Part shown: positions 30,246 to 39,004 of the stretch, piece by piece
Layout: each line of letters starts with the position of its first letter
How positions within the stretch are numbered: the stretch's first letter is position 1
Source of the DNA: Desulfovibrio sp. DV
GTDB lineage: Bacteria > Desulfobacterota > Desulfovibrionia > Desulfovibrionales > Desulfovibrionaceae
Assembly: GCF_001936595.1 (NCBI RefSeq)
Contig: NZ_MLBG01000026.1
Location: 1 to 42,464 of the forward strand
Reading direction: 5' to 3'
DNA: 42,464 bases
Notes under the pieces: generated by a model
Told to the model about the DNA's origin: nothing
Seen by the model: the letters and a program-made list of their open reading frames with translations, nothing else
The model's database searches: none
Made by a program: the position numbers and the translations under genes

Positions 30246-32933
30246 CTACCCTTGCCTTGCTGCAGTCTTTTTTGCCATGACATGGCCGATGACAGCCTGC
30301 AATTCGGCCATGTCCACGGGCTTGGAGACATAGCCGTCCATGCCGGCGGCGAAGAATTTTTCCTTGTCCCCGGCCATGGCATAGGCCGTCATGGCGATGA
30401 TCGGGATGCCGGCCTTGTCCGGGCCGGCCTGTCCTTCACGGATGGCCCGGGTGGCGGCCACGCCGTCGAGGCGGGGCATTTGCACGTCCATGAGGATCAG
30501 GTTGAATTCCTGTTGCGCCAGACGCGCAAGGACTTCCCGCCCATCCGCGGCCGTGACCACGGTGTACCCGGACTTCTCGAGCAGCCGCTTGCCGGCCATC
30601 AGGTTCACGGCGTCGTCTTCAGCGAAAAGCAGGCGTATCGGCCGGGTATGCCCGGCAGGTGCAACCTGTTCGGCCTGAGGCGTCGGCCGCGGCAGGGTGT
30701 CTGGGAGTTTGAAGGGCAGGGAGCAATAGACCGTCGTCCCGACGCCCAGCGTGCTGTCGATGGCCAGATCCCCGCCCATCATGCCAAGCAGCCTGCGGAC
30801 AATGGAAAGCCCGAGTCCGGCCCCCTGGAATCGGCGCGTGTAGGAGCCTTCCGCCTGGGTGAAGGGCTCGAAGATGATCCGGAGCAGATCGTCGTCAATC
30901 CCGATTCCCGTGTCGCTGACAACGAACAGCAGGCGAAACAGGCCGTTATGAAGGCCAAGTGGCGTCACCTCGACCCGGACACTGCCGCTGTCAGTGAATT
31001 TGAGGGCGTTTCCAACCAGATTGAAAAAGATCTGCTGGAGCCGGGACTTGTCCCCGATCAGCCGCGGCGGCACACGGTCGTCGATGGAAAAATCCAGCTC
31101 GACCCGCTTCTCTTTGGCCTCCAGGGCGAAAAGTTCCAAAACGGATTCCCGCTGGCCTGCCAGAGCGAATTCCTCTTCGGTAAGGGCCATTTTCCCCGAC
31201 TCGATCCGAGACAGGTCGAGGATGTCGGACAGCAGGCGGGTGAGGCGGTTTGACGACTTGATTGCGGCCAGGAGGTACTCTTTCTGTTCGTTGTCAAGAA
31301 CGGTAGTCCTCATGAGCTGGAGCATCCCCAGGACACCGTTTAACGGCGTGCGGATCTCGTGGCTCATGTTGGCTAAAAATTCCGACTTGACCCGGTTGGC
31401 GGATTCCGCCTGATTCCTGGCCGTTTTGAGGGCCTCTTCGGCCTGCTTGCGGTCGGTGACGTCGCTTAGGGTGCCAACCATCCGCAGGGCCCGCCCGGCG
31501 GCATCGTTTTCCGTGGCTTTCCCCCGCGTCTGGACCCATTTCCAGCTGCCGTCCCTGGTCCGCATCCGCAGGTCGATGCGAAAGCCCTGGCCGTTTTCGA
31601 TGGCTTGGTGCAGGGCCTGCTCCACCCCGGCAATATCCTCGGGGTGCACAAGTGGCCGCCAGGTGGCGTAGGATGGGGGGAATTCCTGGTCGTCGTAGCC
31701 AAGCAGCCCGTAGTAGAGAGGGCTGAAGTAGGCCTCGCCGGTCGGTACATGCCAGTCCCAGATGCCGTCGTTTACGGCCGTGAGCGTGGCTTGGTAGCGC
31801 TTGTCGCTTTCCATCAGGGCCTGCTGCGATTTGTCGCGCTCCATCTCCCGGATCTGGATGGCCGCTGCCATGGCGTCAAAGGCCTTGCTCACCGTTCCAA
31901 GCGTTCCGCTTATTTCGTTCAGTCCCGTCCTGGCCGTCAGGTTGCCCCGGCCCAGTTCGGACGCCACGGCGGCCAGCCTGGACAGTCGGTTGACGATCCC
32001 CTTGCGGCCGATAACCCAGGCCAGCGAGAAGGCGAAAAGCGCGGCAAAACCCAGCCAGACGAGGTGCCGGCTCGTCACCGCATCGGCAGCGGCCAGGGCC
32101 TGGGCCTCGGGAATGGCCACGGCAATGGTGCAATAGGCGGGAGTCTGCGGCCCCAGCCCGAGACTCTTGAAGGCATAAATGCGGCTGACCCCGTCCATGC
32201 CCTTGTGCTTGTCGATGCCTGCGGCCTGGCTGGCGTAGATTTCCCAGACCCGGGGGTTGATCTTTCCGCCAATCGGGGTGGCCGGGTTCGGGGGATGGTA
32301 GAGCAGGCGGCGGCCGTTACGGTCCAGGATGGCGAGGATGGAGCCTTGCGGGAGGGACGACTTGTCAAACAGGGCGTAATAGCGCTCAAGATTGAGGCTG
32401 GTGGTCAGGATGGCGGTCAGTTGGCCGTCCGGGTCCAGCACAGGCAGGGCAAAGGCGAGGATAGGCACGGTGCTGACCCGGCCCAGGAGATATTCGCCAG
32501 CCGAGAACTGCCTGGTGGCCATGGCCTCCATGACATGCTTCTGGTCGGCGAAACTCACGGCGGAAAAGGGGAGGGCAGAGGCCAGGACCTTCCCCTGCAC
32601 GTCGAGGAGGGTGATATTGGCATGGATCGGGTTATGCCTGACGAGTTCCCTGAAGAGCACGTTGCAGGCCTCGACGTTTCTTTGCCGCACGTCCGGGATC
32701 AGGGACAGGGTGACGAGCAACTGCCTGGATCCCAGAGTGATATTGTTTTGCTGCTCGGTGATGTTCTCCACCATGCGCCGGGCTTCGGCCTCGGTGTCCG
32801 CCAGTTTCGCCTCCCGAAGGGCGATGCCCGAGGCCAGGATGACCAGGAGCACAGGAAGAATCCCGCTGGCGGCGACCAGGACGAGATTCCTGGTGATCGA
32901 ACCGGAGAAGAATTTTTCAAAAGAGACGCCCAT
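30246..32933 (-). CDS. Hybrid sensor histidine kinase, Cache-HAMP-PAS-HisKA-HATPase-REC
   Basis: A protein of 895 residues. TM1 is at about 15-38, followed by a periplasmic double-Cache-like sensor (about 40-285), TM2 at about 290-310, HAMP, and a PAS/PAC domain (about 380-500; NDGIWDWHVPTGEAYFSPL and GSWKWVQTRGKA). The HisKA H-box ANMSHEIRTPLNG has His525, and the ATPase domain has NLVGNALKFTDSG, VVSDTGIGIDDD and GAGLGLSIVRRLL. A C-terminal receiver shows LLFAEDDAVN and LILMDVQMPRLDG with the phosphoacceptor Asp. The receiver has no output domain, so the signal must go by phosphotransfer or to a separate regulator not seen here. The start is the ATG at 32933. Downstream on the same strand lies the SLOG protein gene, so co-transcription is possible. 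Confidence 0.92.
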   Translation of the reverse strand: MGVSFEKFFSGSITRNLVLVAASGILPVLLVILASGIALREAKLADTEAEARRMVENITEQQNNITLGSRQLLVTLSLIPDVRQRNVEACNVLFRELVRHNPIHANITLLDVQGKVLASALPFSAVSFADQKHVMEAMATRQFSAGEYLLGRVSTVPILAFALPVLDPDGQLTAILTTSLNLERYYALFDKSSLPQGSILAILDRNGRRLLYHPPNPATPIGGKINPRVWEIYASQAAGIDKHKGMDGVSRIYAFKSLGLGPQTPAYCTIAVAIPEAQALAAADAVTSRHLVWLGFAALFAFSLAWVIGRKGIVNRLSRLAAVASELGRGNLTARTGLNEISGTLGTVSKAFDAMAAAIQIREMERDKSQQALMESDKRYQATLTAVNDGIWDWHVPTGEAYFSPLYYGLLGYDDQEFPPSYATWRPLVHPEDIAGVEQALHQAIENGQGFRIDLRMRTRDGSWKWVQTRGKATENDAAGRALRMVGTLSDVTDRKQAEEALKTARNQAESANRVKSEFLANMSHEIRTPLNGVLGMLQLMRTTVLDNEQKEYLLAAIKSSNRLTRLLSDILDLSRIESGKMALTEEEFALAGQRESVLELFALEAKEKRVELDFSIDDRVPPRLIGDKSRLQQIFFNLVGNALKFTDSGSVRVEVTPLGLHNGLFRLLFVVSDTGIGIDDDLLRIIFEPFTQAEGSYTRRFQGAGLGLSIVRRLLGMMGGDLAIDSTLGVGTTVYCSLPFKLPDTLPRPTPQAEQVAPAGHTRPIRLLFAEDDAVNLMAGKRLLEKSGYTVVTAADGREVLARLAQQEFNLILMDVQMPRLDGVAATRAIREGQAGPDKAGIPIIAMTAYAMAGDKEKFFAAGMDGYVSKPVDMAELQAVIGHVMAKKTAARQG

Positions 32934-33475
32934 AGGAATGTACCCTGACTTGGATTTCGCCTCTCGGCTGGTTTGCCGTGAGCGGTTGTCACGACTGGCG
33001 TACGGGTGCTTCTTGGCCTTCCAGGGATTTTGTACGGGGTTGTTTTCCTGGCAAGAGGATATTTTTTTGGCCCATATTTGCCGACTCTACAGGAGAGCGC
33101 CAATCCGGGCCAGAATTAATGACCAAACGGCGGCGGCTGGCCCCGGCCAAACCAAGGCAGGAGGCGTCCGCGCCGGCAGGGGCAGCCGGAATTCCTGGCG
33201 TGGCGGGTTTAACAGGCTCGGGGCGCAAGGCCTCTGGCCTGCCCTGCGGCCGGAGCCAAAGGGCAGGATCGAGACCTTGTCCGGGAAGTGCGGCAATTGG
33301 GAGGCGGCCAAAGGGTCGGCGTCGCAGGTGTGGATTCCCCTGCGGCGGGAGGCTGCCGTTTCTTCGAGGTGGCCGGGGAACGGGCGTGGCCGGGTCTGCC
33401 TGGCTGGATTGTGTTATGCGGCCCGCTGCAGGCCTTTGGCGAAACCGCGCCCCCGGCGTCTCTTCGCGGGGACGC
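32934..33475. other. Intergenic region between glycosyltransferase and hybrid kinase
   Basis: These 542 bp lie between two leftward genes. The part nearest the kinase (about 33040-33125) is AT-rich and probably holds its promoter, though no clear -35/-10 pair was found. The rest is GC-rich and low in complexity; open frames across it have the composition of shadow frames. No gene is called. Confidence 0.5.
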
Positions 33476-34921
33476 TTACGGCCAAAGGCTCACCCCGAGG
33501 ACCAGATCGGACAGGCAGCGCCGGGCTTCGTCGTTTTCCGGCCACAGTTCCAGCTCCTGGCGCAGGAAGGCCTCGGTCGAAGGCTCCCCGGCAAAGGCGC
33601 TTCGCAAGGCGCGGCACAGGTTCAGCTGTTTCATGCCCTCGACCGGGAGACGCTCGAGGCTCTCCAGCAGAGGCAGGGCCTTTTCCATGTCCCCGGCCAG
33701 CATGAGGCGGCGGGCGGCGGCCAGACTTTGGGTGCAAAGGGTCTGCACGTCTTCGCGCCCGGCTACGGACGCGTCATGGCGGAAGGCGGCCACGATGGCC
33801 TTGAGGGCACGAATCAGCGAGCCCGGGGGCGGGGCCGTGCCGGCCTCGAGCACCCGGTCCACCGTGTCCAGAAAGGCCCGGGCGCGAATGTCCAGGTTGT
33901 AGTACTTGAGGCAGGTGGCCTTGCCCTGGGCGGCAATCTGCTCCCGCTCGTCTTCATGGCCCAGATAGTAAAGAGCCTTGTCGATCAGGTCTTCTGTGGT
34001 GGCGTAGGTCACCAGGTCATGGCCTTCGGTGAAAAAGGCGGACAGATTGTCGGAGCGTTCGGTCAGCATGAGGCTGCCGACGCCCATGCCTTCCAACTGG
34101 CGCATGTTGGGGCTCAGGTTCTGATGGCCGGAATTGATGGAGCCAAACCCGTTGAGGGTGATGCGGGAACAGGCAAAGGCCTTGAACATGGCCAGTCCCC
34201 AGACTTCCCCCCGGTTGTAGCGTTGCACGATCTCCGGGCACGGCGGGCCTTGATTGTAAAACCCCAGATAATAGGCGCAGTCGATGGGGAGCGTCGGCAG
34301 GCGGGTGGCCAACTCGAACAGGAATTTGTTGCGCTGCGGATGCGACACAGCCCAATAGCCGGAAAAACACAGATCCGTGCGTTTGACCGCAGAAAACTTG
34401 GTGGCCAGTTCCGCCGGCATTCCCGGGAAAGCATACTCGGTATGGCGCGCCCCCTGCTGGCGGGACATGTACAGGCATTCCCTATGCGAGGAGAGGATGA
34501 TGTCGTAATTATGGAAAAGCATGTGCGGCCGGGTAATGGTGGCGTGCCAGCCGACCACGACTTTCGGACGATAGGGCAGGTAGTCGAGCAGCCCGTCGTC
34601 ATAGAGGCTGGCGCTGCCGATGTAGAGGATATCCGGTTGAAACCAGGCGATCTGGGCCAGACAGGCCAGGATCGGGGCGCTCGGGTCCCAGGGAATGCCC
34701 TGTTCCTCGCACCACAGGCGTTGGCTCATCGTTTCCGTCGGCACGCACAGAAAGGTCTCATGCCCCAGGCGTTTGAAGGCCGGTATCAGGGTATGGCAGC
34801 ACCAATAGTAGTCGTCGATATAGGCCTGCATCAGTTCGGCGTGGGTCGTCTTTTTCCTGAAAAGCTGGGCGAAATGAGCCAGGTAGGCGTGGTGCGAGTT
34901 GCCGATTTGCATGATGCGCAT
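33476..34921 (-). CDS. Glycosyltransferase (CgeB/GT4-like) with helical C-terminus
   Basis: A protein of 481 residues starting MRIMQIGNSHHAYLAHF at the ATG 34921 (AAGG about 9 nt upstream); the longer frame upstream is Arg/Pro-rich and is rejected. The N-terminal half resembles the first Rossmann domain of GT-B transferases (YIGSASLYDDGLLDYLPY, then VVVGWHATITRP). The second half has the donor-binding part (ITLNGFGSINSGHQNLSPN, RQLEGMGVGSLMLTERSDN, then LVTYATTEDLIDKALYYL), as in Glyco_trans_1_2/CgeB-type proteins. The last 90 residues look like TPR-style helices. The sugar and acceptor are unknown. It is divergent from two more transferase genes and probably acts on the same surface glycan or flagellar/protein glycosylation. 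Confidence 0.8.
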   Translation of the reverse strand: MRIMQIGNSHHAYLAHFAQLFRKKTTHAELMQAYIDDYYWCCHTLIPAFKRLGHETFLCVPTETMSQRLWCEEQGIPWDPSAPILACLAQIAWFQPDILYIGSASLYDDGLLDYLPYRPKVVVGWHATITRPHMLFHNYDIILSSHRECLYMSRQQGARHTEYAFPGMPAELATKFSAVKRTDLCFSGYWAVSHPQRNKFLFELATRLPTLPIDCAYYLGFYNQGPPCPEIVQRYNRGEVWGLAMFKAFACSRITLNGFGSINSGHQNLSPNMRQLEGMGVGSLMLTERSDNLSAFFTEGHDLVTYATTEDLIDKALYYLGHEDEREQIAAQGKATCLKYYNLDIRARAFLDTVDRVLEAGTAPPPGSLIRALKAIVAAFRHDASVAGREDVQTLCTQSLAAARRLMLAGDMEKALPLLESLERLPVEGMKQLNLCRALRSAFAGEPSTEAFLRQELELWPENDEARRCLSDLVLGVSLWP

Positions 34922-35006
34922 GGTGGAGCACCTTGGGGGGCGTCGGGAGGTTGGAGTGGCCTGCCGTATTCCAGGCTGCCCCCGAATATCGTGATCAAGG
35001 CCTCGT

Positions 35007-35022
35007 TGCAAGGGTCCGGCCC
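35007..35022 (-). promoter_or_regulatory. Possible sigma-54-type promoter for the leftward glycosyltransferase
   Basis: On the minus strand GGGCCGGACCCTTGCA has GG and GC at the correct interval and a perfect TTGCA, but the -24 element is poor (GGGCC instead of TGGCA). It lies 86-101 nt upstream of the ATG at 34921. Confidence 0.3.
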
Positions 35023-35183
35023 TGCCGGCGCGCCAGTCTGGCGCAACCATGGGCTGCCCGGGCATGGTGCGGGCGTGGTGACGGGTGCCGGAGTCTTGTT
35101 GGCTGCAGTGCCTGGCGCAGAGGGGCCGCAAATGGACTTGCCCGGGCGGATGGGCTAGCCTGGGCCAGGGCAGGGAGCAGGGC

Positions 35184-35984
35184 ATGAAGACAGGAAATGC
35201 AGACGATCTGGTTTTGGGCGCAGCCACAGGCTACGCTCTGGAGGACCTGCTGCCTTTTGTGCTGTCCCTGAAAAAAACCGGGTACGCCGGGCGCATCTGT
35301 CTTTTTGTCTGGGATCTGGAACCGAAAGCAATGGTTGTGCTGCGCCGCCTGGGCGTGGAGCTCTATCCCTGCAGTGTGTCCCAGTCGGACAAAACCTATA
35401 CCGTGACCGGTGGACGCTTCTTTGTCTTTCAGGATTTTTTGAAGGGGCTGGCCGGGGACGGCGGCCGGGTCATGCTCACGGACGTGCGGGACGTGGTCTT
35501 CCAGCGCAATCCCTTTGACGCGATCGAGGCAGCCGGCGTGCACGTCTTTTTCGAGCACGACGCCTCTACCCTTGGCCGGGAGGCCTTCAATGCCGCCGCC
35601 ATTGTCCGGGCCTATGGGCCCGACGTCCTGGACACCCTGGCCGGGAAGCCGATTGCCTGCGTCGGCGTGGTCATCGGCGACCAGCCCTCCATCCTGGCCT
35701 ATCTGGAGCGGATCACCGCCGAACTCGGGGCCATGGCCGAGGACTTTTTCGGATCGGATCAGGCGGCCCATAACCGTATCGTGCATGAAAACGCAGTGGA
35801 GAACTGTGTGGCCCATGGCAATGACGCCGGGCCTGTGCTGCATATGGCGTTGGTCGCGCCATCTGCCGTCCGCGTCAATGGCGATGGCTGTGTGGTTCGG
35901 GCAAACGGCGAAGTCATTCCCGTGTTGCATCAATACGACCGGCATCCGGCCCTGCAACATCATCTTCTTCGCAAGTATCTGTAG
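35184..35984 (+). CDS. Putative GT-A-fold glycosyltransferase
   Basis: A protein of 266 residues. The opening DDLVLGAATGYALEDLLPF, a strand ICLFVWDLEP, and RVMLTDVRDVVFQRNPFDA resemble nucleotide-diphospho-sugar transferases, in which an Asp-X-Asp-like motif (here in TDVRD) binds metal and donor sugar. The later part has GVVIGDQPSILAYL and AAHNRIVHEN. The exact family was not recognised. The ATG at 35184 follows GGGAG by 6 nt; the frame extends upstream but has no site there. It is 14 nt ahead of a family-2 transferase, so the two form an operon. Confidence 0.65.
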   Translation: MKTGNADDLVLGAATGYALEDLLPFVLSLKKTGYAGRICLFVWDLEPKAMVVLRRLGVELYPCSVSQSDKTYTVTGGRFFVFQDFLKGLAGDGGRVMLTDVRDVVFQRNPFDAIEAAGVHVFFEHDASTLGREAFNAAAIVRAYGPDVLDTLAGKPIACVGVVIGDQPSILAYLERITAELGAMAEDFFGSDQAAHNRIVHENAVENCVAHGNDAGPVLHMALVAPSAVRVNGDGCVVRANGEVIPVLHQYDRHPALQHHLLRKYL

Positions 35985-35998
35985 GCGGGCAGCCAACC

Positions 35999-37162
35999 AT
36001 GTTCCTCACACTCTCGACCTATACCTACAACGACGGCGAATTGCTCGGCGGTCTGCTTGAAAACGAGCAGGGGTGGACCCTTCGTCCCGATGCGATCAGC
36101 ATTGTCGATGACGGTTCAACCGAGCCTTTTGCGCCGCCGCCCGAGGACACCCGGATAAAGCTCATCCGCCTTGAAACCAACCAGGGCTTCACCACGGCCA
36201 AGGCCACGGGGATCGGCCGGGCCGCAGGCGACCTTATCCTGTCCGTGGACTGCGATATGCGCCTGGCCCCTGACTGGCTGGCCCTTGCCATGCCCCACGC
36301 CCTTACCCCCGACATCGGTCTGGTTGCCGGCAGCGTGGCGCGCTACGAAGGCGGCGACACCGTGTCCCGGTTTTTAAACGCCTTTGACCGCTGCGACGCC
36401 CTGGCCGTGACCGGGGAGGCCGATTTCGTGCCGGGCATGGTGTTTCTCATGCGCCGCGAGGTCTGGCAGGCGGTTGGCGGCTTTGGCGGGCATACGCGTC
36501 TTTTTGGCGAGGACCATGCGCTCTGTACGGCCCTGCGGCAGCATGGCTACCGGATTTTCGTGGAAAGCAGGGCGGTTGGCCTGCAGACCAGACGGCTTTC
36601 CCGGGCGGCCATGTGCCGCCGCTCCGTGGTCTGGTGCCGTGCCGCGCTGTTGCAGCAAATGCCCCACGACGACCGGCTTGTCCCGTATCTGTTTGAAGTG
36701 GCGGTCAAGCCCATGCTCGGCCGGTTCGAGACGTCCATTGATCTGGGGGAGCCGCTCTTTCTCTATCTGGACCTCTTGTATCTGGCCCTGCTCGTGTCCA
36801 CCCTGCTCGGTGAGGCGAAGGGGAAGGGGCAGATTGCACCGGAAGCCGGCGACGCCTTTGGCAGCCTCTTCCTGGCCCGGCTGGCGCCTTACAAAAAGCT
36901 GTCCCGGCTCTTTGCCCTCGACCTGGCCTCCATGGGATGCCGCCTGCGGCCCGATCCCAAGGGCGCGGCCGCTTCCCAGGGGTGGCAGGATTTCTTCATG
37001 TTCTTTGAATACCTGGAAAAGGCGGGTTTTTTCGCCTGGATGGAAAGCGTTGGCGTGGCCCGTCTTCTGGATGAGGACGCACACACCACCTGCAGCCATT
37101 CCCGCTACGGCGAGCTTGAGGCCGCGGCCCTGGCCCGGCTTCGCGGCGAGAAAAATTTTTGA
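35999..37162 (+). CDS. Family 2 glycosyltransferase
   Basis: A protein of 387 residues. The GT-A core is clear: MFLTLSTYTYNDGELLGGL, the nucleotide-binding SIVDDGSTEPFAPP, then NQGFTTAKATGIGRAAGDL, DXD in ILSVDCDMRLAPDW, and the acceptor-side FVPGMVFLMRREVWQAVGGF with FGEDHALCTALRQHG. This is the pattern of GT2 enzymes that elongate polysaccharides or glycosylate proteins. The C-terminal 150 residues are helical and of unknown role. It shares an operon with the gene before it and converges on the wbpD-like gene with a 30-nt gap. Confidence 0.88.
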   Translation: MFLTLSTYTYNDGELLGGLLENEQGWTLRPDAISIVDDGSTEPFAPPPEDTRIKLIRLETNQGFTTAKATGIGRAAGDLILSVDCDMRLAPDWLALAMPHALTPDIGLVAGSVARYEGGDTVSRFLNAFDRCDALAVTGEADFVPGMVFLMRREVWQAVGGFGGHTRLFGEDHALCTALRQHGYRIFVESRAVGLQTRRLSRAAMCRRSVVWCRAALLQQMPHDDRLVPYLFEVAVKPMLGRFETSIDLGEPLFLYLDLLYLALLVSTLLGEAKGKGQIAPEAGDAFGSLFLARLAPYKKLSRLFALDLASMGCRLRPDPKGAAASQGWQDFFMFFEYLEKAGFFAWMESVGVARLLDEDAHTTCSHSRYGELEAAALARLRGEKNF

Positions 37163-37192
37163 GCCGGGCCAAGGGGGGCACGCCCGGCCGCC

Positions 37193-37756
37193 TCAGCTTC
37201 GAACGAGGCCGGACAGGCCGGCCGGGGCCTTTTGATAGGCCAGGCCGCATTCCGGACAGACCAACGCGTCCGTGAGCTTTTCGCCGCATTCGCACACCCA
37301 GCCATGCAGGCGTCCCGGATTGCCGAAATACAGGGCATGGTCCGGCACGTCGCGGGTGATGACCGCCCCGGCGCCGACAAAGGCAAAGCGGCCGATGGTG
37401 ACGCCGCAGACAATGGTCGCGTTGGCCCCGATGCTCGCGCCGTGGCAGACCCGGGTGGGGCGGGCCTCGGCCATGCGTTTGATGTGGGCCCGGGGATTGA
37501 AGACATTGGTAAAGACCATCGACGGCCCGCAAAAGACATCGTCTTCCAGCGTAACACCGGTATAGACACTGACGTTGTTCTGTATTTTGCAGCGATTGCC
37601 GATGGTTACATTCGGGCCGATGACGACGTTTTGCCCCACGTTGCAATGGGAGCCAAGGACGGTTCCCGGAAGCAGATGGGAAAAATGCCAGATATGGGTG
37701 CCGTCGCCAATCCGGACGTTGTCGTCGATGACGGCTGTTGGGTGGATGGTGGGCAT
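37193..37756 (-). CDS. wbpD: Left-handed beta-helix N-acetyltransferase (WbpD-like) with C-terminal zinc-ribbon-like motif
   Basis: A protein of 187 residues. Hexapeptide repeats (IHPTAVIDDNVRIGDGTHI and onward) form the left-handed beta helix. IQNNVSVYTGVTLEDDVFC and GPSMVFTNVFNPRAHI are hallmarks of the WbpD/WlbB group, which acetylates the 3-amino group of UDP-2-acetamido-3-amino-2,3-dideoxy-glucuronate. An added C-terminal part with CECGEKL and CPECGLAY (two Cys pairs) looks like a small zinc ribbon. I take the ATG at 37756 (MPTIHPTAV); it begins 4 nt after the stop of the aminotransferase, so coupling would explain the weak ribosome binding site. Third gene of the leftward trio. Confidence 0.75.
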   Translation of the reverse strand: MPTIHPTAVIDDNVRIGDGTHIWHFSHLLPGTVLGSHCNVGQNVVIGPNVTIGNRCKIQNNVSVYTGVTLEDDVFCGPSMVFTNVFNPRAHIKRMAEARPTRVCHGASIGANATIVCGVTIGRFAFVGAGAVITRDVPDHALYFGNPGRLHGWVCECGEKLTDALVCPECGLAYQKAPAGLSGLVRS

Positions 37757-37760
37757 CGGT

Positions 37761-38954
37761 CTAGCTGTGTGACGGCGGCGTCTGTTGAAGGGCGTGAACA
37801 ATGGCCCGGCCCACGGCCGCGATGTCGGCTTCGGGCATGAACGGGTACATGGGCAGGCTCAGGATGCGCTGCGACAGGTTTTCAGACACCGGCAGGTCGC
37901 CGGCCGTATAGTTGCTGTGGGCAAAGGCCGGTTGCAGATGGAGCGGCGTGGTATAGTAGATGGCAGTCGGGATGCCCTGGCCGCGAAGGGCGGCGGCAAC
38001 ATGGTCGCGGACCGTCTCCGATGGGAACAGCACGGAATACTGGGCATAGGAGCTGGTGCAGTGGGTCGGGACCGTGGGCAGCGTCAGGCCGGGCACGCCG
38101 GCCAGCAGGCTGCGGTAATGGGCGGCAACCTCCTGGCGGGCGGTTAATTCTTCGTCGAAAACAGCCAGTTTGGGGAGGACGATGGCTGCCTGCAGGGTGT
38201 CCATGCGGCTGTTTGTGCCGATGCGCACGTTGTCGTACTTGTTTGCGCCCTTGCCATGCACCCGCAGGGATTTGATCAGCGCGGCCAGCGTGTCGTCGTC
38301 GGTGAAGATGGCTCCGCCGTCACCGTAGCAGCCCAGGGGCTTGGCAGGGAAAAAGCTGGTGGCCGCAGCCTCGGCCCCCAGGCCGCAGACCCGTTTGCCG
38401 TGGTAGCGGCTGCCAAAGGCCTGGGCCCCGTCTTCCAGGGTCAGGAGGCCGTGGGACCGGGCCAGGGGCAGCAAGGCGGCATAGTCGGCCGCGATGCCGA
38501 ACAGATCGACCGGGATGACCGCGCGCGGGGTCAGTTGCCGGTGCAGGGCCTGGGCCGGCAGGGGATGGGCCGAGGCATTCCGGCGCAAGACGGCGTCGAT
38601 GGCCTTTTCCAGTTGTCCGGGCACCATGTTAAACGTCACCGGGTCCACATCGACAAACACCGCAACCGCTCCGGTCATGGCAACCATTTCCGCCGTGGCA
38701 AAAAACGTGAACGACGGGACGAAGACGGCGTCGCCCGGCCCGATGCCCCAGGCCAGGAGCGGCAGGAGCAGGGCGTCGGTGCCCGAGGCGCAGGTGATGG
38801 CGTGTCGCGCCCCGGCAAAGGCGGCCAGCTGTTGCTCAAGCTCGGCGATTTCCGGCCCCATGATGAAGTGCCCGTGGGCGAGCACGGCATCGATGCGGGC
38901 GCGAATCGGGGCTTCCAGCCGGCGGTATTGGGCTTTGACGTCGATAAATTCCAT
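37761..38954 (-). CDS. wbpE: DegT/DnrJ/EryC1/StrS-family aminotransferase (WbpE-like)
   Basis: A protein of 397 residues. It opens EFIDVKAQYRRLEAPIRAR. It has ITCASGTDALLLPLLAWG for the cofactor phosphate, PVDLFGIAAD with Asp for the pyridine ring, and the PLP lysine in TSFFPAKPLGCYGDGG. The family transfers an amino group to keto-sugar nucleotides. Flanked by a WbpB-like dehydrogenase and a WbpD-like acetyltransferase, it most likely makes the 3-amino group of a UDP-2,3-diamino-glucuronate precursor. The ATG at 38954 is preferred; a GTG at 38966 would add four residues. Confidence 0.8.
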   Translation of the reverse strand: MEFIDVKAQYRRLEAPIRARIDAVLAHGHFIMGPEIAELEQQLAAFAGARHAITCASGTDALLLPLLAWGIGPGDAVFVPSFTFFATAEMVAMTGAVAVFVDVDPVTFNMVPGQLEKAIDAVLRRNASAHPLPAQALHRQLTPRAVIPVDLFGIAADYAALLPLARSHGLLTLEDGAQAFGSRYHGKRVCGLGAEAAATSFFPAKPLGCYGDGGAIFTDDDTLAALIKSLRVHGKGANKYDNVRIGTNSRMDTLQAAIVLPKLAVFDEELTARQEVAAHYRSLLAGVPGLTLPTVPTHCTSSYAQYSVLFPSETVRDHVAAALRGQGIPTAIYYTTPLHLQPAFAHSNYTAGDLPVSENLSQRILSLPMYPFMPEADIAAVGRAIVHALQQTPPSHS

Positions 38955-39004
38955 GGCAGGCGTCACTTTCTCTCGGATAACAGGGTGGCAACGCGAGGCG
39001 TCAG

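Noticed and set aside
32978-35158. Plus-strand open frame of 726 codons over the glycosyltransferase gene
   Set aside because: It is antisense to a clear GT-B gene, low in complexity, and covers GC-rich intergenic sequence.
35085-35183. Upstream extension of the GT-A-like gene
   Set aside because: No ribosome binding site at the earlier start; the sequence is unlike the protein that follows, and the ATG at 35184 has GGGAG at proper distance.
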